Assembly: GCF_041320605.1 (NCBI RefSeq) | Contig: NZ_CP166679.1 | Span: forward strand, 3,768,001 to 3,832,000 | Direction: 5' to 3' | DNA: 64,000 bases | Source of the DNA: Arenibacter antarcticus | GTDB lineage: Bacteria > Bacteroidota > Bacteroidia > Flavobacteriales > Flavobacteriaceae | Part shown: positions 47,180 to 55,004 of the stretch, one piece after another | How the letters are laid out: every line of letters starts with the position of its first letter | Position numbering within the stretch: position 1 is the stretch's first letter | Position numbers and translations under genes: made by a program | Notes under the pieces: model-generated | Told to the model about the DNA's origin: nothing | Seen by the model: only the letters and a program-made list of their open reading frames with translations | Databases searched by the model: none

Positions 47180-47746
47180 ATGAAAAACATGAAAACAATA
47201 GTAAAAACTCTATTGGTTATTGCATTAATCGGTACGGTGGTTAGCTGTAAGTCAGCTTTCAATGCCACCGAGACATTGCAGGTTGATGAAAATAGAAATG
47301 CCATTTATCAAGAAATCATTTCAAACCCTCTTCAGTTTGCCAATTTCATCAGTGAGGCACAAAAAAGTGAAGAAGCCAAAAAGATATTGATGAAAGCTCA
47401 TATGGAAAAGATGGAATCTGGGGATATGAAAATGATGATGGAGAAAAATCCCGAAATGAAAGCAAAAATGCAATCCCATATGCAGATGATGATGGAGAAA
47501 AATCCGGAAATGATGCAAAAGATGCAATCTAAAATGCTCGATAAAATGCTGGCGAGTGAAGAGGGTCGTAAAATGCTGATGGATGAAATCCATAAAAACA
47601 AAACGATGAAAAAAGAAATGAAAACAAAGATGATGCAAATGATGGATGAAAACCCTGAAATGATGGAAGAAATGATGCAGAAAATGATGGATAAAAATCC
47701 CGAAATGATGATGAAGATGAAAGGGAAAATGAAGAATGAAGGATAA
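47180..47746 (+). CDS. Methionine-rich lipoprotein, probable copper/silver binder
   Basis: The protein of about 188 residues starts with a lipoprotein signal (MKNMKTIVKTLLVIALIGTVVSC). After a short helical domain (NAIYQEIISNPLQFANFISEA) it becomes an extremely Met/Lys/Glu-rich repeat: KMMMEKNPEMKAKMQSHMQ, then MMMEKNPEMMQKMQ, then MMDENPEMMEEMMQ and MMDKNPEMMMKMK. The recurring unit is MMxxNPEMMxxM. Thioether-rich segments of this type bind Cu(I) or Ag(I). I chose ATG 47180 over 47150, which would put ten extra residues before the signal. It belongs to the cluster led by the multicopper oxidase. Confidence 0.75.
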   Translation: MKNMKTIVKTLLVIALIGTVVSCKSAFNATETLQVDENRNAIYQEIISNPLQFANFISEAQKSEEAKKILMKAHMEKMESGDMKMMMEKNPEMKAKMQSHMQMMMEKNPEMMQKMQSKMLDKMLASEEGRKMLMDEIHKNKTMKKEMKTKMMQMMDENPEMMEEMMQKMMDKNPEMMMKMKGKMKNEG

Positions 47747-47816
47747 TAAAATCCTCTTTAAAGAATGGGGTAATTACAAATAAAAATAATTAGTTAACTA
47801 TTAAAACTATAAAATT

Positions 47817-48008
47817 ATGATGATGTGGTGGTGGATACTCATACCGTTTGTACTTGTATTGGCAGTATTTCTGTACAATAGACGAAATGGACAAAATACC
47901 GTGAAGGACGAAAAACCCATGGATATTCTGGACAGCCGATTCGCAAAGGGCGAAATATCTAAAGAAGAATATGAAGAACAAAAACGAACATTGAATATTA
48001 AAAATTAA
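47817..48008 (+). CDS. SHOCT-domain small membrane protein
   Basis: The 63-residue protein has one N-terminal membrane helix (WWWILIPFVLVLAVFLY) and a C-terminal SHOCT motif (MDILDSRFAKGEISKEEYEEQKRTL). SHOCT is a short helical oligomerisation motif found at the ends of many proteins. Small membrane-SHOCT proteins are frequent companions of metal-resistance genes in this phylum. It follows the Met-rich lipoprotein gene by 70 bases and precedes the DUF302 gene by five. Confidence 0.8.
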   Translation: MMMWWWILIPFVLVLAVFLYNRRNGQNTVKDEKPMDILDSRFAKGEISKEEYEEQKRTLNIKN

Positions 48009-48013
48009 AAACA

Positions 48014-48400
48014 ATGAAGTATTATTTTAATAAAACAATCAAAGGCACTTTTGAGGAGGTTATAGATAAGGTTACTCAAGGATTAAAAGATGAAGGTTTT
48101 GGTATTCTTACAGAAATTGATATCAAGGAAACCTTAAAGGAAAAACTGGATATAGACTTTAAAAAGTATAGGATCCTTGGAGCTTGTAACCCACCCTATG
48201 CACATAAAGCCTTACAAGCAGAAGACAAAATTGGAACGATGTTGCCCTGCAATGTCATAGTACAGGAAATTGAAGAAGGAGTTTTTGAGGTAGCTGCTGT
48301 AAACCCAATGGCCTCAATGCAAGCTGTGGAAAATGAAAAGTTAAGTAAGGTAGCTGAAGAAATTACAGACAAGTTAGAGAAAATCATCAAAAACCTTTAA
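48014..48400 (+). CDS. DUF302 protein
   Basis: The 128-residue protein is a single DUF302 domain with the family segments TFEEVIDKVTQGLKDEGFGILTEIDI, YRILGACNPPYAHKALQ and GTMLPCNVIVQE. It has no signal peptide and so is cytoplasmic. Function is not established; DUF302 genes often accompany heavy-metal and stress loci. Two conserved cysteines (GACNPP, LPCNV) could take part in metal or redox chemistry, which is inference. A second, exported protein with two DUF302-like domains is encoded at 51276. Confidence 0.88.
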   Translation: MKYYFNKTIKGTFEEVIDKVTQGLKDEGFGILTEIDIKETLKEKLDIDFKKYRILGACNPPYAHKALQAEDKIGTMLPCNVIVQEIEEGVFEVAAVNPMASMQAVENEKLSKVAEEITDKLEKIIKNL

Positions 48401-48410
48401 ATAGAAACAG

Positions 48411-48509
48411 ATGAAAATATCAGCAACAAATAAATTAACTATTATGAGAACATTAGCAATTGTAATTATCGGATTAGTAACGTTAACTAGTTGCAACCAT
48501 ACAACTTAA
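48411..48509 (+). CDS. Tiny lipoprotein ORF (32 residues)
   Basis: The frame encodes a lipoprotein-like signal (MRTLAIVIIGLVTLTSC after an 11-residue lead-in), then stops four residues after the cysteine. The same frame continues through TAA, a His/Asn/Gly-rich stretch, TGA and then the next small ORF. The whole may therefore be the eroded remains of one metal-cluster lipoprotein rather than a working gene. Confidence 0.35.
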   Translation: MKISATNKLTIMRTLAIVIIGLVTLTSCNHTT

Positions 48510-48554
48510 AATTCAGAAATGATGCACAATAATGGAGGTTCCTATTACTGAGAA

Positions 48555-48632
48555 ATGCATATGGGATGGTGGTTTTTCGCACTTCTAATTGTAATAATAT
48601 TAATATTTATCAAATTCAAAAAAAGAAAATAA
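48555..48632 (+). CDS. Tiny membrane-peptide ORF (25 residues)
   Basis: The frame reads MHMGWW, then one hydrophobic helix and a lysine-rich end (KFKKRK). It lies directly before the rhodanese gene (two bases). The N-terminus resembles the MHxxWW openings of small membrane proteins found in copper clusters, so it may be a real micro-protein or the cut end of a longer one. It is in frame with the tiny lipoprotein upstream, across TAA and TGA stops. Confidence 0.35.
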   Translation: MHMGWWFFALLIVIILIFIKFKKRK

Positions 48633-48634
48633 TT

Positions 48635-49315
48635 ATGGAGATAGTAATAGCAGCAACCAAAACCTGTCAACACAGGCCTGCACTTGAAAAAGTGCTTCAA
48701 GCCGCTTGGTTACCATATAAGGTAATTTATGTTGAGGAGCATCCCGAATTCTTTGAAGAGCATCATTTGAAAGACTCACCACTATTGCTTGTAGATGAAA
48801 AAATTGAATCTGTTGGTATGCCCGAAACAGATAAAATAAATGAGCTTAAGGCAAGAGTTAAGGATATATCCGAGCGTAGAACCTCTACAAGAGATGAGAA
48901 CCATATGATTCCCAAAAATATAGGAACAGAACTTGGTTTAGTCGAAGTTGACGTTACGTGGGGCAGTATTCAATCCATAAAGGCCGCACAACAGGTGCAT
49001 ACGGTGGGAGAGCTAGAAGTATATGATCACCACAAAAAAGGTTTGCCCATTATCGATGCGAGAAAACCGGATACTTCCGGTTCAGTAACTATTCCAGGCT
49101 CTAAAAACATTCCTTATGACGAGTTGGTGGAAAGAATGGATGAATTGGACAAAAACAATCCCAGTATCTTTTTTTGTAATGGCCCACAATGCCCACAATC
49201 GTCAACAGCTATAAATGACCTCTTGGATGCAGGTTGTTCAGCTGATAGAATTCTATACTACAGGGGAGGAATGCACGACTGGATCACTTTAGGACTTCCT
49301 GTACAACAAATTTGA
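48635..49315 (+). CDS. Thioredoxin-like / rhodanese two-domain protein
   Basis: Started at ATG 48635 (226 residues; an upstream frame to 48566 adds sequence that overlaps the tiny ORF). Residues 1-70 look like a glutaredoxin/thioredoxin-type fold (IAATKTCQHRPALEKVLQ), with a single cysteine in place of a CxxC. Residues about 105-226 form a rhodanese domain: PIIDARKPDTSGSVTIPGSKNIPYDEL and active-site loop FFCNGPQCPQS, with RGGMHDWITLGLPV at the end. It could transfer sulfur or protect against metal-induced thiol damage, a role inferred from its place in the cluster. It has no signal peptide, so it is cytoplasmic. Confidence 0.82.
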   Translation: MEIVIAATKTCQHRPALEKVLQAAWLPYKVIYVEEHPEFFEEHHLKDSPLLLVDEKIESVGMPETDKINELKARVKDISERRTSTRDENHMIPKNIGTELGLVEVDVTWGSIQSIKAAQQVHTVGELEVYDHHKKGLPIIDARKPDTSGSVTIPGSKNIPYDELVERMDELDKNNPSIFFCNGPQCPQSSTAINDLLDAGCSADRILYYRGGMHDWITLGLPVQQI

Positions 49316-49412
49316 AAATAGCAATGACTATTTCCAGTTGAAGAATGAATTTTAGGAACGATCGGAAATAGATTGAAATACGCTAACAATTATTAATTTA
49401 AAATCAAATATT

Positions 49413-49844
49413 ATGAAAACAACAACAATTATTTTATTGGCAATTTGCTTAATAATTCTATCCAGTTGCGAACAGAAAACAGATACTAACGCCATGCTCG
49501 AAAATTCAGAAACAAGAACGGAACTTTTTGATGCGATTGCCAGCAACAACAATTACATGACAGAATTCATGGGCAACATGCAAGGAAACGACCATGCAAT
49601 GCAAATGATGAAGGGAAACCAAAATTTAATGGGTAATATGATGAAGGGTCAGGGTATGCAGATGATGATGAATGATAGTCTGATGTCAATGAATATGATG
49701 CAATCAATGATGAAAGATGGAAAAATGATGAATCAGATGATGCAAATCATGCATAAGGAAGGCATGATGAGTGAAGATTGTATGAACACCAGTCTGAAGA
49801 TGATGAACGATAAAGGAATGAATATGGGAGGCATGCATAATTAA
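49413..49844 (+). CDS. Second methionine-rich lipoprotein
   Basis: The 143-residue protein has signal MKTTTIILLAICLIILSSC and a mature part in which about a quarter of the residues are methionine (MQMMKGNQNLMGNMMKGQGM, QSMMKDGKMMNQMMQ, KMMNDKGMNMGGMH). There is an NNNYMTEFMGNMQGND segment before the Met-rich part. It resembles the protein at 47180 in plan but not in detailed repeat. Cu(I)/Ag(I) scavenging at the outer membrane or in the periplasm is likely. It is the last plus-strand gene of the cluster. Confidence 0.72.
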   Translation: MKTTTIILLAICLIILSSCEQKTDTNAMLENSETRTELFDAIASNNNYMTEFMGNMQGNDHAMQMMKGNQNLMGNMMKGQGMQMMMNDSLMSMNMMQSMMKDGKMMNQMMQIMHKEGMMSEDCMNTSLKMMNDKGMNMGGMHN

Positions 49845-49928
49845 AAATAAATACTAATCTATTTTGCCACGTGTATCTATAATTTGGCGCCTGTACTGAG
49901 CGCAGTCGAAGGTTCAAATAGCCGCTGC

Positions 49929-49944
49929 TCCCGAAGCTTCGGGA
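49929..49944. repeat. Perfect 16-bp palindrome
   Basis: TCCCGAAGCTTCGGGA is fully self-complementary. It lies just after CTGAGCGCAGTCGAAGG (49895-49911), which recurs inverted at about 52442-52460 as CCTTCGACTCCGCTCAGG. Such units recur between genes in flavobacterial genomes as REP-like elements. Confidence 0.6.
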
Positions 49945-49980
49945 CTCGATTGCTTTTCAAATATCAGTCGCTATATGGGT

Positions 49981-50580
49981 TTAATAATATAATCTAAAAT
50001 CAAGTAATTTGCAGACATTGTAATGTCTTTGATGCAATTCTTCTACAACATCTAACATATTATCATCTTCTTTAAATAAGTTAAAGAATGCTATATCAAG
50101 ATTTGAGCTGCTTATTCCATTAAATTCATTTCCATAGCCAGAAACACCTTTTGCCCCAGTGATATCTAAAAAATATTGTGCTTCCTCTTCGTCTAAATCT
50201 AGAATTTTCGCATTTGAAAAATGTAAAATCTTTCCTTTTAACCTTCCTTCAAAAATTTCTGCAATTTCCTGTAAACTATAGTAGTAGTCATTTAAACAAA
50301 TACTATTTGATTCACCTGTTATAACCAAGTAGATTATTTCATAGTCTTTAAAATTATGATCATCCAAGATCAGTGCATTTAAGCTATCTTCTAGTCCTTC
50401 AATGGTGTCGCATGTTTTATATATACTTGCTATTCCATATTTCATGGCCAATTGTTCCAAGTTTTCTTGGGCTTCGGTAACCTTGTCCGTTTCTATTTCA
50501 TGAACCCCTTCTAAACAATAAATGAAATAATCTGCATCTATAAATTGTTCTTGGGGTAATTGTTGTCTTTTCTCTAACAA
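49981..50580 (-). CDS. Uncharacterised protein, possibly DUF6642-like
   Basis: The 199-residue acidic cytoplasmic protein has an alternating strand-helix pattern: YFIYCLEG, then IIYLVITGESNS, then GKILHFSNAKIL, and GVSGYGNEF near the end. This order looks like the caspase/CHAT-type alpha-beta fold seen in DUF6642 proteins, but the usual HxxxC pairing is not evident here (the segment reads HFSNAKIL). A remote or inactive relative is possible. The start is taken as TTG 50580 and is uncertain. It lies alone on the minus strand between repeat blocks. Confidence 0.5.
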   Translation of the reverse strand: MLEKRQQLPQEQFIDADYFIYCLEGVHEIETDKVTEAQENLEQLAMKYGIASIYKTCDTIEGLEDSLNALILDDHNFKDYEIIYLVITGESNSICLNDYYYSLQEIAEIFEGRLKGKILHFSNAKILDLDEEEAQYFLDITGAKGVSGYGNEFNGISSSNLDIAFFNLFKEDDNMLDVVEELHQRHYNVCKLLDFRLYY

Positions 50581-51275
50581 GTTTCTGATTTTATGTAAAG
50601 TATATAAAATACAAAATTAATGTAACTCTTCTATTCTTTACAGCGTTTTCATATAAATTACCATTTCACACACATTGCCTCCCCTCCTTCAGTCGGTCAG
50701 TTAATAAGCCCGCCGGAATGACTAGATCGGGCAGGTGTTTATTCATAGCTAGTCTTTTGTTTTTTAAAGGTATTCATGAACCTCGTACCTCGGTTTCATT
50801 ACCTTATTCGAAGAAACTTTTTTGATGACGACATAATTTTTTAAGATTAATAATCTTTAAAAATTTGTGCGAGGTGAAGCGGTGGAAAAAGAAAGTGAAG
50901 TTCCAAATACTTTGCTATACCGATGACTGCCAAATCAGCAATTATGGAACGACTATTTTAAAAGTACAAACATTAAGTCTATAAAGAATATGAAATTTCA
51001 TGTACAACACGTGCCTAAACGCTATTGGAAATATTTAAGTAAGAAACAGTAACCTGTTCTAAATTAATGATCTGCCAGATAGATTATTAAAAAACTTGTA
51101 GCTCTTGCTTGCCTCTTCCCTCCTGCCATTGATTTTTGCAAACCCGAAAACCTTGCCGACGATATGACGGATTTCTTTAAACCTTTTAGGATTTACGGCA
51201 AGATTAGATGTGATAGTGCTAAACATTAAAACTTCCCTTCCTTATTTTCACTGTTCATGTAAAAAATAGATTACT
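50581..51275. other. Intergenic stretch with the first 228-bp repeat
   Basis: No gene is evident. It contains repeat copy 1 (50703-50930), preceded by CACACACATTGCCTCCCCTCC and GTCGGTCAGTT, which also occur near 42671. The remainder up to the DUF302 lipoprotein start is AT-rich without a recognisable element. Confidence 0.5.
50703..50930 (+). repeat. 228-bp direct repeat, copy 1
   Basis: The segment from AATAAGCCCGCCGGAATGAC to GATGACTGCC is matched at 52479-52707 in the same orientation with high identity, including TAAGATTAATAATCTTTAAA and GCGAGGTGAAGCGGTGG. The two copies lie on either side of the tandem-DUF302 lipoprotein gene. Confidence 0.88.
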
Positions 51276-52199
51276 ATGAAAACAACAAAATTAATTACGT
51301 TTTTATTTAGTGTACTCCCTGTATTCAGCGCTTGTGATGATGATGATAACAACGGACTTCCAGACAATAACAGTCCAGATACATATGGTATTGCTTATGT
51401 AGAAACTACAGAAATTCCAAGTACCGTTTACAACGCTATTATATCTATTTTAAATGCCAACGATAATATTGGAATTGTAGCCGAAGTCAATCATTCAGAA
51501 AACGCCTCTAACGCAGGGTTAACTTTAGATTTTACGAGAACCATATTCTTTGGAAACCCAGCTTTAGGTACGCCCCTAATGCAGGATAATATACAAGCAG
51601 GATTAGATCTTCCGCAACGTATAACAGTCTATGTTGATGAAGACGGCGATACGGTTGTGGCTTATAATTCTGTAGATTATGTTGTGAATAGACATAATTT
51701 AGGAGATGTTACTACCACTGAAACCATCGCTAATGCCTTGGCCAATATCGTTAATTCGGCCACTGGAGAAGATGTCATCTTAAATCCTGTAGATACAGAT
51801 GATCCTGCTGGAATTATTACAGTGAACAGTCCGAATGATTTTGATACCACCTACGACCAAATCTTAAACACCTTAAATAGCATAGATCCTATTACCGTGA
51901 TGGCAGAATTAGATCATCAAGCTAATGCGGTGGGAGTTGACATGGTATTAATGCCTGCAAAACTTATTATTTTTGGAAACCCAATATTAGGAACACCTTT
52001 AATGCAAGATTCTCGTACAGCAGCCTTGGATTTACCTCAAAAAATGTTGGTTTATGAAGACGCTAACGGCGACGTTAAAATTATTTATAACGATCCGTAC
52101 GAAATGGCCGACCGACATGGTATAGACGCTAACGCTGGGAATTTAGAATTAATTTCTAACGCTTTACAAAACATTGCCGCTTCTGGAGCTGCAGAATAG
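51276..52199 (+). CDS. Exported lipoprotein with two DUF302-like domains
   Basis: The 307-residue lipoprotein (signal ending VFSAC, followed by an acidic DDDDN linker) consists of two homologous domains (about 36-165 and 175-305). Each contains an FGNPxLGTPLMQD motif followed by an xxLDLPQxxxVYxDxxGD strand, the hallmark of DUF302. Duplication within one exported protein differs from the usual single cytoplasmic form such as the one at 48014. It ends at a clear terminator and lies inside a pair of 228-bp direct repeats, so it may be a mobile or duplicated cassette. Function is unknown; extracytoplasmic ligand or metal binding is a guess. Confidence 0.82.
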   Translation: MKTTKLITFLFSVLPVFSACDDDDNNGLPDNNSPDTYGIAYVETTEIPSTVYNAIISILNANDNIGIVAEVNHSENASNAGLTLDFTRTIFFGNPALGTPLMQDNIQAGLDLPQRITVYVDEDGDTVVAYNSVDYVVNRHNLGDVTTTETIANALANIVNSATGEDVILNPVDTDDPAGIITVNSPNDFDTTYDQILNTLNSIDPITVMAELDHQANAVGVDMVLMPAKLIIFGNPILGTPLMQDSRTAALDLPQKMLVYEDANGDVKIIYNDPYEMADRHGIDANAGNLELISNALQNIAASGAAE

Positions 52200-52226
52200 T
52201 AAATCTCACTAAAATATTTTTAAATA

Positions 52227-52266
52227 AAACCCAGTAGTTTTAGTTCTAAACGTACTGGGTTTTTAT
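52227..52266 (+). terminator. Rho-independent terminator after the DUF302 lipoprotein gene
   Basis: AAACCCAGTA (52227-52236) pairs with TACTGGGTTT (52253-52262). The intervening bases can pair further (GTTTTAG with CTAAAC), and T's follow. Confidence 0.82.
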
Positions 52267-52478
52267 ATATTATTAGTTCAATTATTTATCGGCAAGTCCA
52301 ACTTATCAAGAACTTTAGGTGATTGGTAATAATTATTTCTTAACCCACTTCACACACACACACACATTTACTCATACTTAGTTATTTTAGAGTAAAGAAT
52401 CCATGCACCTCACGAAAAGTTCGGTGTCACTTCCCTCCTATCCCTTCGACTCCGCTCAGGACAGGCTTTGACTCACAT

Positions 52479-52707
52479 AATAAGCCCGCCGGAATGACTA
52501 GGTTGGGCAGTTGTTTATTCATTGCTAGTGTTTTGTTTTTTAAAGGTCTTCATGAACCTCGTACCTCGGTTTCATTACCTTTTGAGAAAGTGATTTTTAG
52601 CAGACGACATAATTTTTTAAGATTAATAATCTTTAAAAATTTGTGCGAGGTGAAGCGGTGGAAAAAGAAAGTGAAGTTCCAAATACTTTGCTTTACCGAA
52701 GACTGCC
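52479..52707 (+). repeat. 228-bp direct repeat, copy 2
   Basis: Second copy of the segment at 50703-50930, same orientation, 1.78 kb away. It differs mainly around 52587-52610, where copy 1 has a short different stretch. Confidence 0.88.
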
Positions 52708-52841
52708 AACGCACCAACCCGCTCAAAAAAGCAAAGATTCTCAATCTTCATATTTTGTGCCTTACCAAAGCAAAGTCAGGTAACCATGCCTACGCAAAAA
52801 AGCTACGGAAGGCAGGCGCAAGACATTATGGTTCAATTTGA

Positions 52842-52940
52842 GTTATTAGTTTAGCCAGTGGCTGAAGCAATAATCAAGAAAGCTGGCGCTCTTGTGAAAT
52901 TCCAGAGAAGTTTAATCTATGTAGCTATAATTGTATTATG
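52842..52940 (+). repeat. ~100-bp dispersed repeat, right copy
   Basis: Same orientation match to 39566-39667, starting GTTATTAGTTTAGCCAGTGG. Together the copies bracket the accessory segment at a distance of 13.3 kb. Confidence 0.8.
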
Positions 52941-53035
52941 AACGGAATATTTTAAAGAATGGAGAATCCTTTAAAATTTACCGAGTTGATACGGCTGGTT
53001 TTTAGCGTAACCTTTGTATTTCTCAACAAAAAATC

Positions 53036-54013
53036 TTAATTGCTTTTATTCAAAATCAATGCACGGGCCATCTCTAAAAGCAACTTTTTTTCATGAAAAG
53101 ATCTTTTTAAAGGCAGTTGGGCTAAGCCTATTAACCTGCGCATCATCTCTATTCCGGCCACTTGAGCGAGTAATTGTTCGTTCAGCCTTCCTGGATACCT
53201 ACTTTTTATTGTTTGGAGGCAATCTATATTCATCGTAATCATAATACTATGTGCCGCCAGTACCCCAATGTCAAATTCAGCAAATCCCATAAAGCTGAAT
53301 TCTGGATCAATTAGGTAGATGTGTTCTCCTTTTGTCATCCAACTCCCGGGATAATAATCACCGTGCAAAAGAATATTGCCTTGAGACAGGTATTGTAGTC
53401 CCACTTTTGAAATCTCTTTTTTTAATGTTTCATCCGTTCTATACATTAGAGCGAGTTCCTGAAGCCCTTCCTGAATGCCATTTAGGGAGAAATCACTTTC
53501 CTTAAGAAAAGGTAGTACAAATATGTGTTGGTGATTAAGTAATCGCAACTCCATATTTTCAGGGTATTCTATAGGTGCGGATTTATGGATTTGGGAAGCA
53601 ATATCCAAAAGCTGATGGAGTTGGGAAGTTGTAATATTTCTTTCATCATACAGGTATGACATATCTTTACAATCCCCTAGGTCTTCCAGAATTAATAAAT
53701 AGTTGTCTGCATTATAGGTTAGAACATCAGGAATATGTGGTGCAATAGCTTTATTTGTAACTGCTTTGTAAAATTGATACTCTACATCAATACGCTCAAT
53801 GGGCGCAATTATCTGTGGGTATTTTTGAACAAAAGGACGCGATTGCTTTATAATAAAAGAACGCTTATTGGTGCGGATTCTAAGGACAACGTTCATGTTT
53901 CCCTCACCAGGCTTTTCTACAGTGAGAATTTGTTCGTGTTTGGAATCAAAAAAACCAATATTGTGTAAACAAATCTCAAAATCTGAAATTGAAGTAGTGG
54001 CATCTAGGTACAT
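53036..54013 (-). CDS. APH-family kinase, similar to methylthioribose kinase
   Basis: The 325-residue cytoplasmic protein has the aminoglycoside-phosphotransferase/choline-kinase fold. GEGNMNVVLRI forms the nucleotide loop, and the lysine of FIIKQSRPFVQKYP follows. LLHGDYYPGSWM is the catalytic loop and LIDPEFSFMGFAEFDIG the metal-binding loop. The IDPEF and HGDxxxGS wording resembles MtnK, the 5-methylthioribose kinase. The nucleoside hydrolase gene lies eight bases upstream in the same direction, so the pair may hydrolyse a nucleoside and phosphorylate the sugar released. An antibiotic-resistance role is not indicated. Confidence 0.78.
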   Translation of the reverse strand: MYLDATTSISDFEICLHNIGFFDSKHEQILTVEKPGEGNMNVVLRIRTNKRSFIIKQSRPFVQKYPQIIAPIERIDVEYQFYKAVTNKAIAPHIPDVLTYNADNYLLILEDLGDCKDMSYLYDERNITTSQLHQLLDIASQIHKSAPIEYPENMELRLLNHQHIFVLPFLKESDFSLNGIQEGLQELALMYRTDETLKKEISKVGLQYLSQGNILLHGDYYPGSWMTKGEHIYLIDPEFSFMGFAEFDIGVLAAHSIMITMNIDCLQTIKSRYPGRLNEQLLAQVAGIEMMRRLIGLAQLPLKRSFHEKKLLLEMARALILNKSN

Positions 54014-54020
54014 CCTGTTT

Positions 54021-55004
54021 TTATATTTTTTTTAAGCTTTGCCAGAAATCTGTTTTCATAATTTCTATATCTATTTCTGTATGGATGTTAATTAAGCGCT
54101 GCGTATTTTCTGTAGGAGTTAAAAAAGTTTCGGTTTTTGATAATTCGGGATGAGCGAGTGCTTCTATGATAGCAACATCCCACATAATCCAGCTTCTCTT
54201 TTCCAGATCTTCTTTGGTCCACCAGCGTTCATAGGTTTCCCATCGGTTTATCAGATAATCAGAGATACCTCCCTTATTTTTTAAATTGATCTCTACTTCT
54301 GCTTTTTTAAACACAAGGTGCTGGCTCGTAGTTGCTGTCATTATAGTAAGATCTAGACCTTCGGTATTTAGAAGAATCTCTACCGCTTTAGGGTCATTTC
54401 CTGTATTGAATTCCTTTTTATCATAAGTATTGGTTTTTACATTATGCCAAAAACCGAGATAGTGTACTTTCAATTTTGGTATAATGGATGGATCCTCCAA
54501 AATTGCACTGGCAACATTGGTACAAGAACCTAAAACGACTACATTCAATTTTTGACCGGCAGGCAATTTATGCGCCATACCAACTATAAAATTCGAAGCA
54601 GGAGAATTAGCGGATTCTGCACTATTCGTTATGGGTACATTACTCCCCAAAGGAAGCGGAATAGCATTCTGCCCCATTAACCGAAGTATTTTTTCATTAA
54701 TTCTTTGGCTTTCATAAACACTACTATCTGTTGCCAATGGTGATGTATGAAACTGTGCTGAAGTAATGCCTAGAATATTGAATTTGGGCTCTGCAATTGC
54801 TCGTACAATGGCATAAAGATCATCTACTTCATTTGCCGTATCAGCATCAATAATGATGGGTAGACGCATATCTTTATCCTGTGCTTCTACAGGGACTTGT
54901 ACGAAAAGGAATACTGGAATTATAAATTGAAGCAAAGAGAGGTGAATAGCTTTATGAAAATTTAGGGTTTTAAATGTCCGGAGTTTATTATTTTGCTTCT
55001 GCAT
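54021..55004 (-). CDS. Inosine-uridine-type nucleoside hydrolase, exported
   Basis: The 327-residue protein has an N-terminal signal segment (LSLLQFIIPVFLFVQVPVEAQ after about 25 residues). A nucleoside hydrolase domain follows, opening with IIIDADTANEVDDLYAI, the calcium-binding aspartate cluster of the family (the usual form is DxDxGxDD; here the glycine position is Asn). NVVVLGSCTNVASAI and EFNTGNDPKAVEILL are further family segments, and IMWDVAIIEAL near the end has the late aspartate. It would split N-ribosidic bonds in the periplasm. It is translated before the APH/MtnK-like kinase. Confidence 0.85.
   Translation of the reverse strand: MQKQNNKLRTFKTLNFHKAIHLSLLQFIIPVFLFVQVPVEAQDKDMRLPIIIDADTANEVDDLYAIVRAIAEPKFNILGITSAQFHTSPLATDSSVYESQRINEKILRLMGQNAIPLPLGSNVPITNSAESANSPASNFIVGMAHKLPAGQKLNVVVLGSCTNVASAILEDPSIIPKLKVHYLGFWHNVKTNTYDKKEFNTGNDPKAVEILLNTEGLDLTIMTATTSQHLVFKKAEVEINLKNKGGISDYLINRWETYERWWTKEDLEKRSWIMWDVAIIEALAHPELSKTETFLTPTENTQRLINIHTEIDIEIMKTDFWQSLKKI

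Larger units (their letters stand above)
52200..53035. other. Gene-free stretch with terminator and two repeats
   Basis: It holds the terminator of the DUF302 lipoprotein, a short CA run (52349-52363), the REP-like CCTTCGACTCCGCTCAGG, the 228-bp repeat copy 2 and the right copy of the ~100-bp repeat. An open frame across 52494-52841 lies within the repeats and is not supported as a gene. Confidence 0.5.

Noticed and set aside
47321-47638. Minus-strand His/Phe-rich frame opposite the Met-rich lipoprotein
   Set aside because: ATG-rich repeats read as CAT (His) on the reverse strand. The lipoprotein signal and cluster context support the plus strand only.
52349-52363. CA dinucleotide run
   Set aside because: Too short to be meaningful as a phase-variable tract, and not within or just upstream of a gene.
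52494-52841. 115-codon open frame on the plus strand
   Set aside because: It lies across the 228-bp repeat and the following repeat tail, and it starts inside the repeat. Its sequence shows no domain. The equivalent frame is broken in copy 1, so this is repeat sequence and not a gene.
53036-54013. APH-fold protein as an aminoglycoside-resistance enzyme
   Set aside because: The HGDxxxGS and IDPEF wording is that of methylthioribose-kinase-like proteins, and the operon partner is a nucleoside hydrolase.
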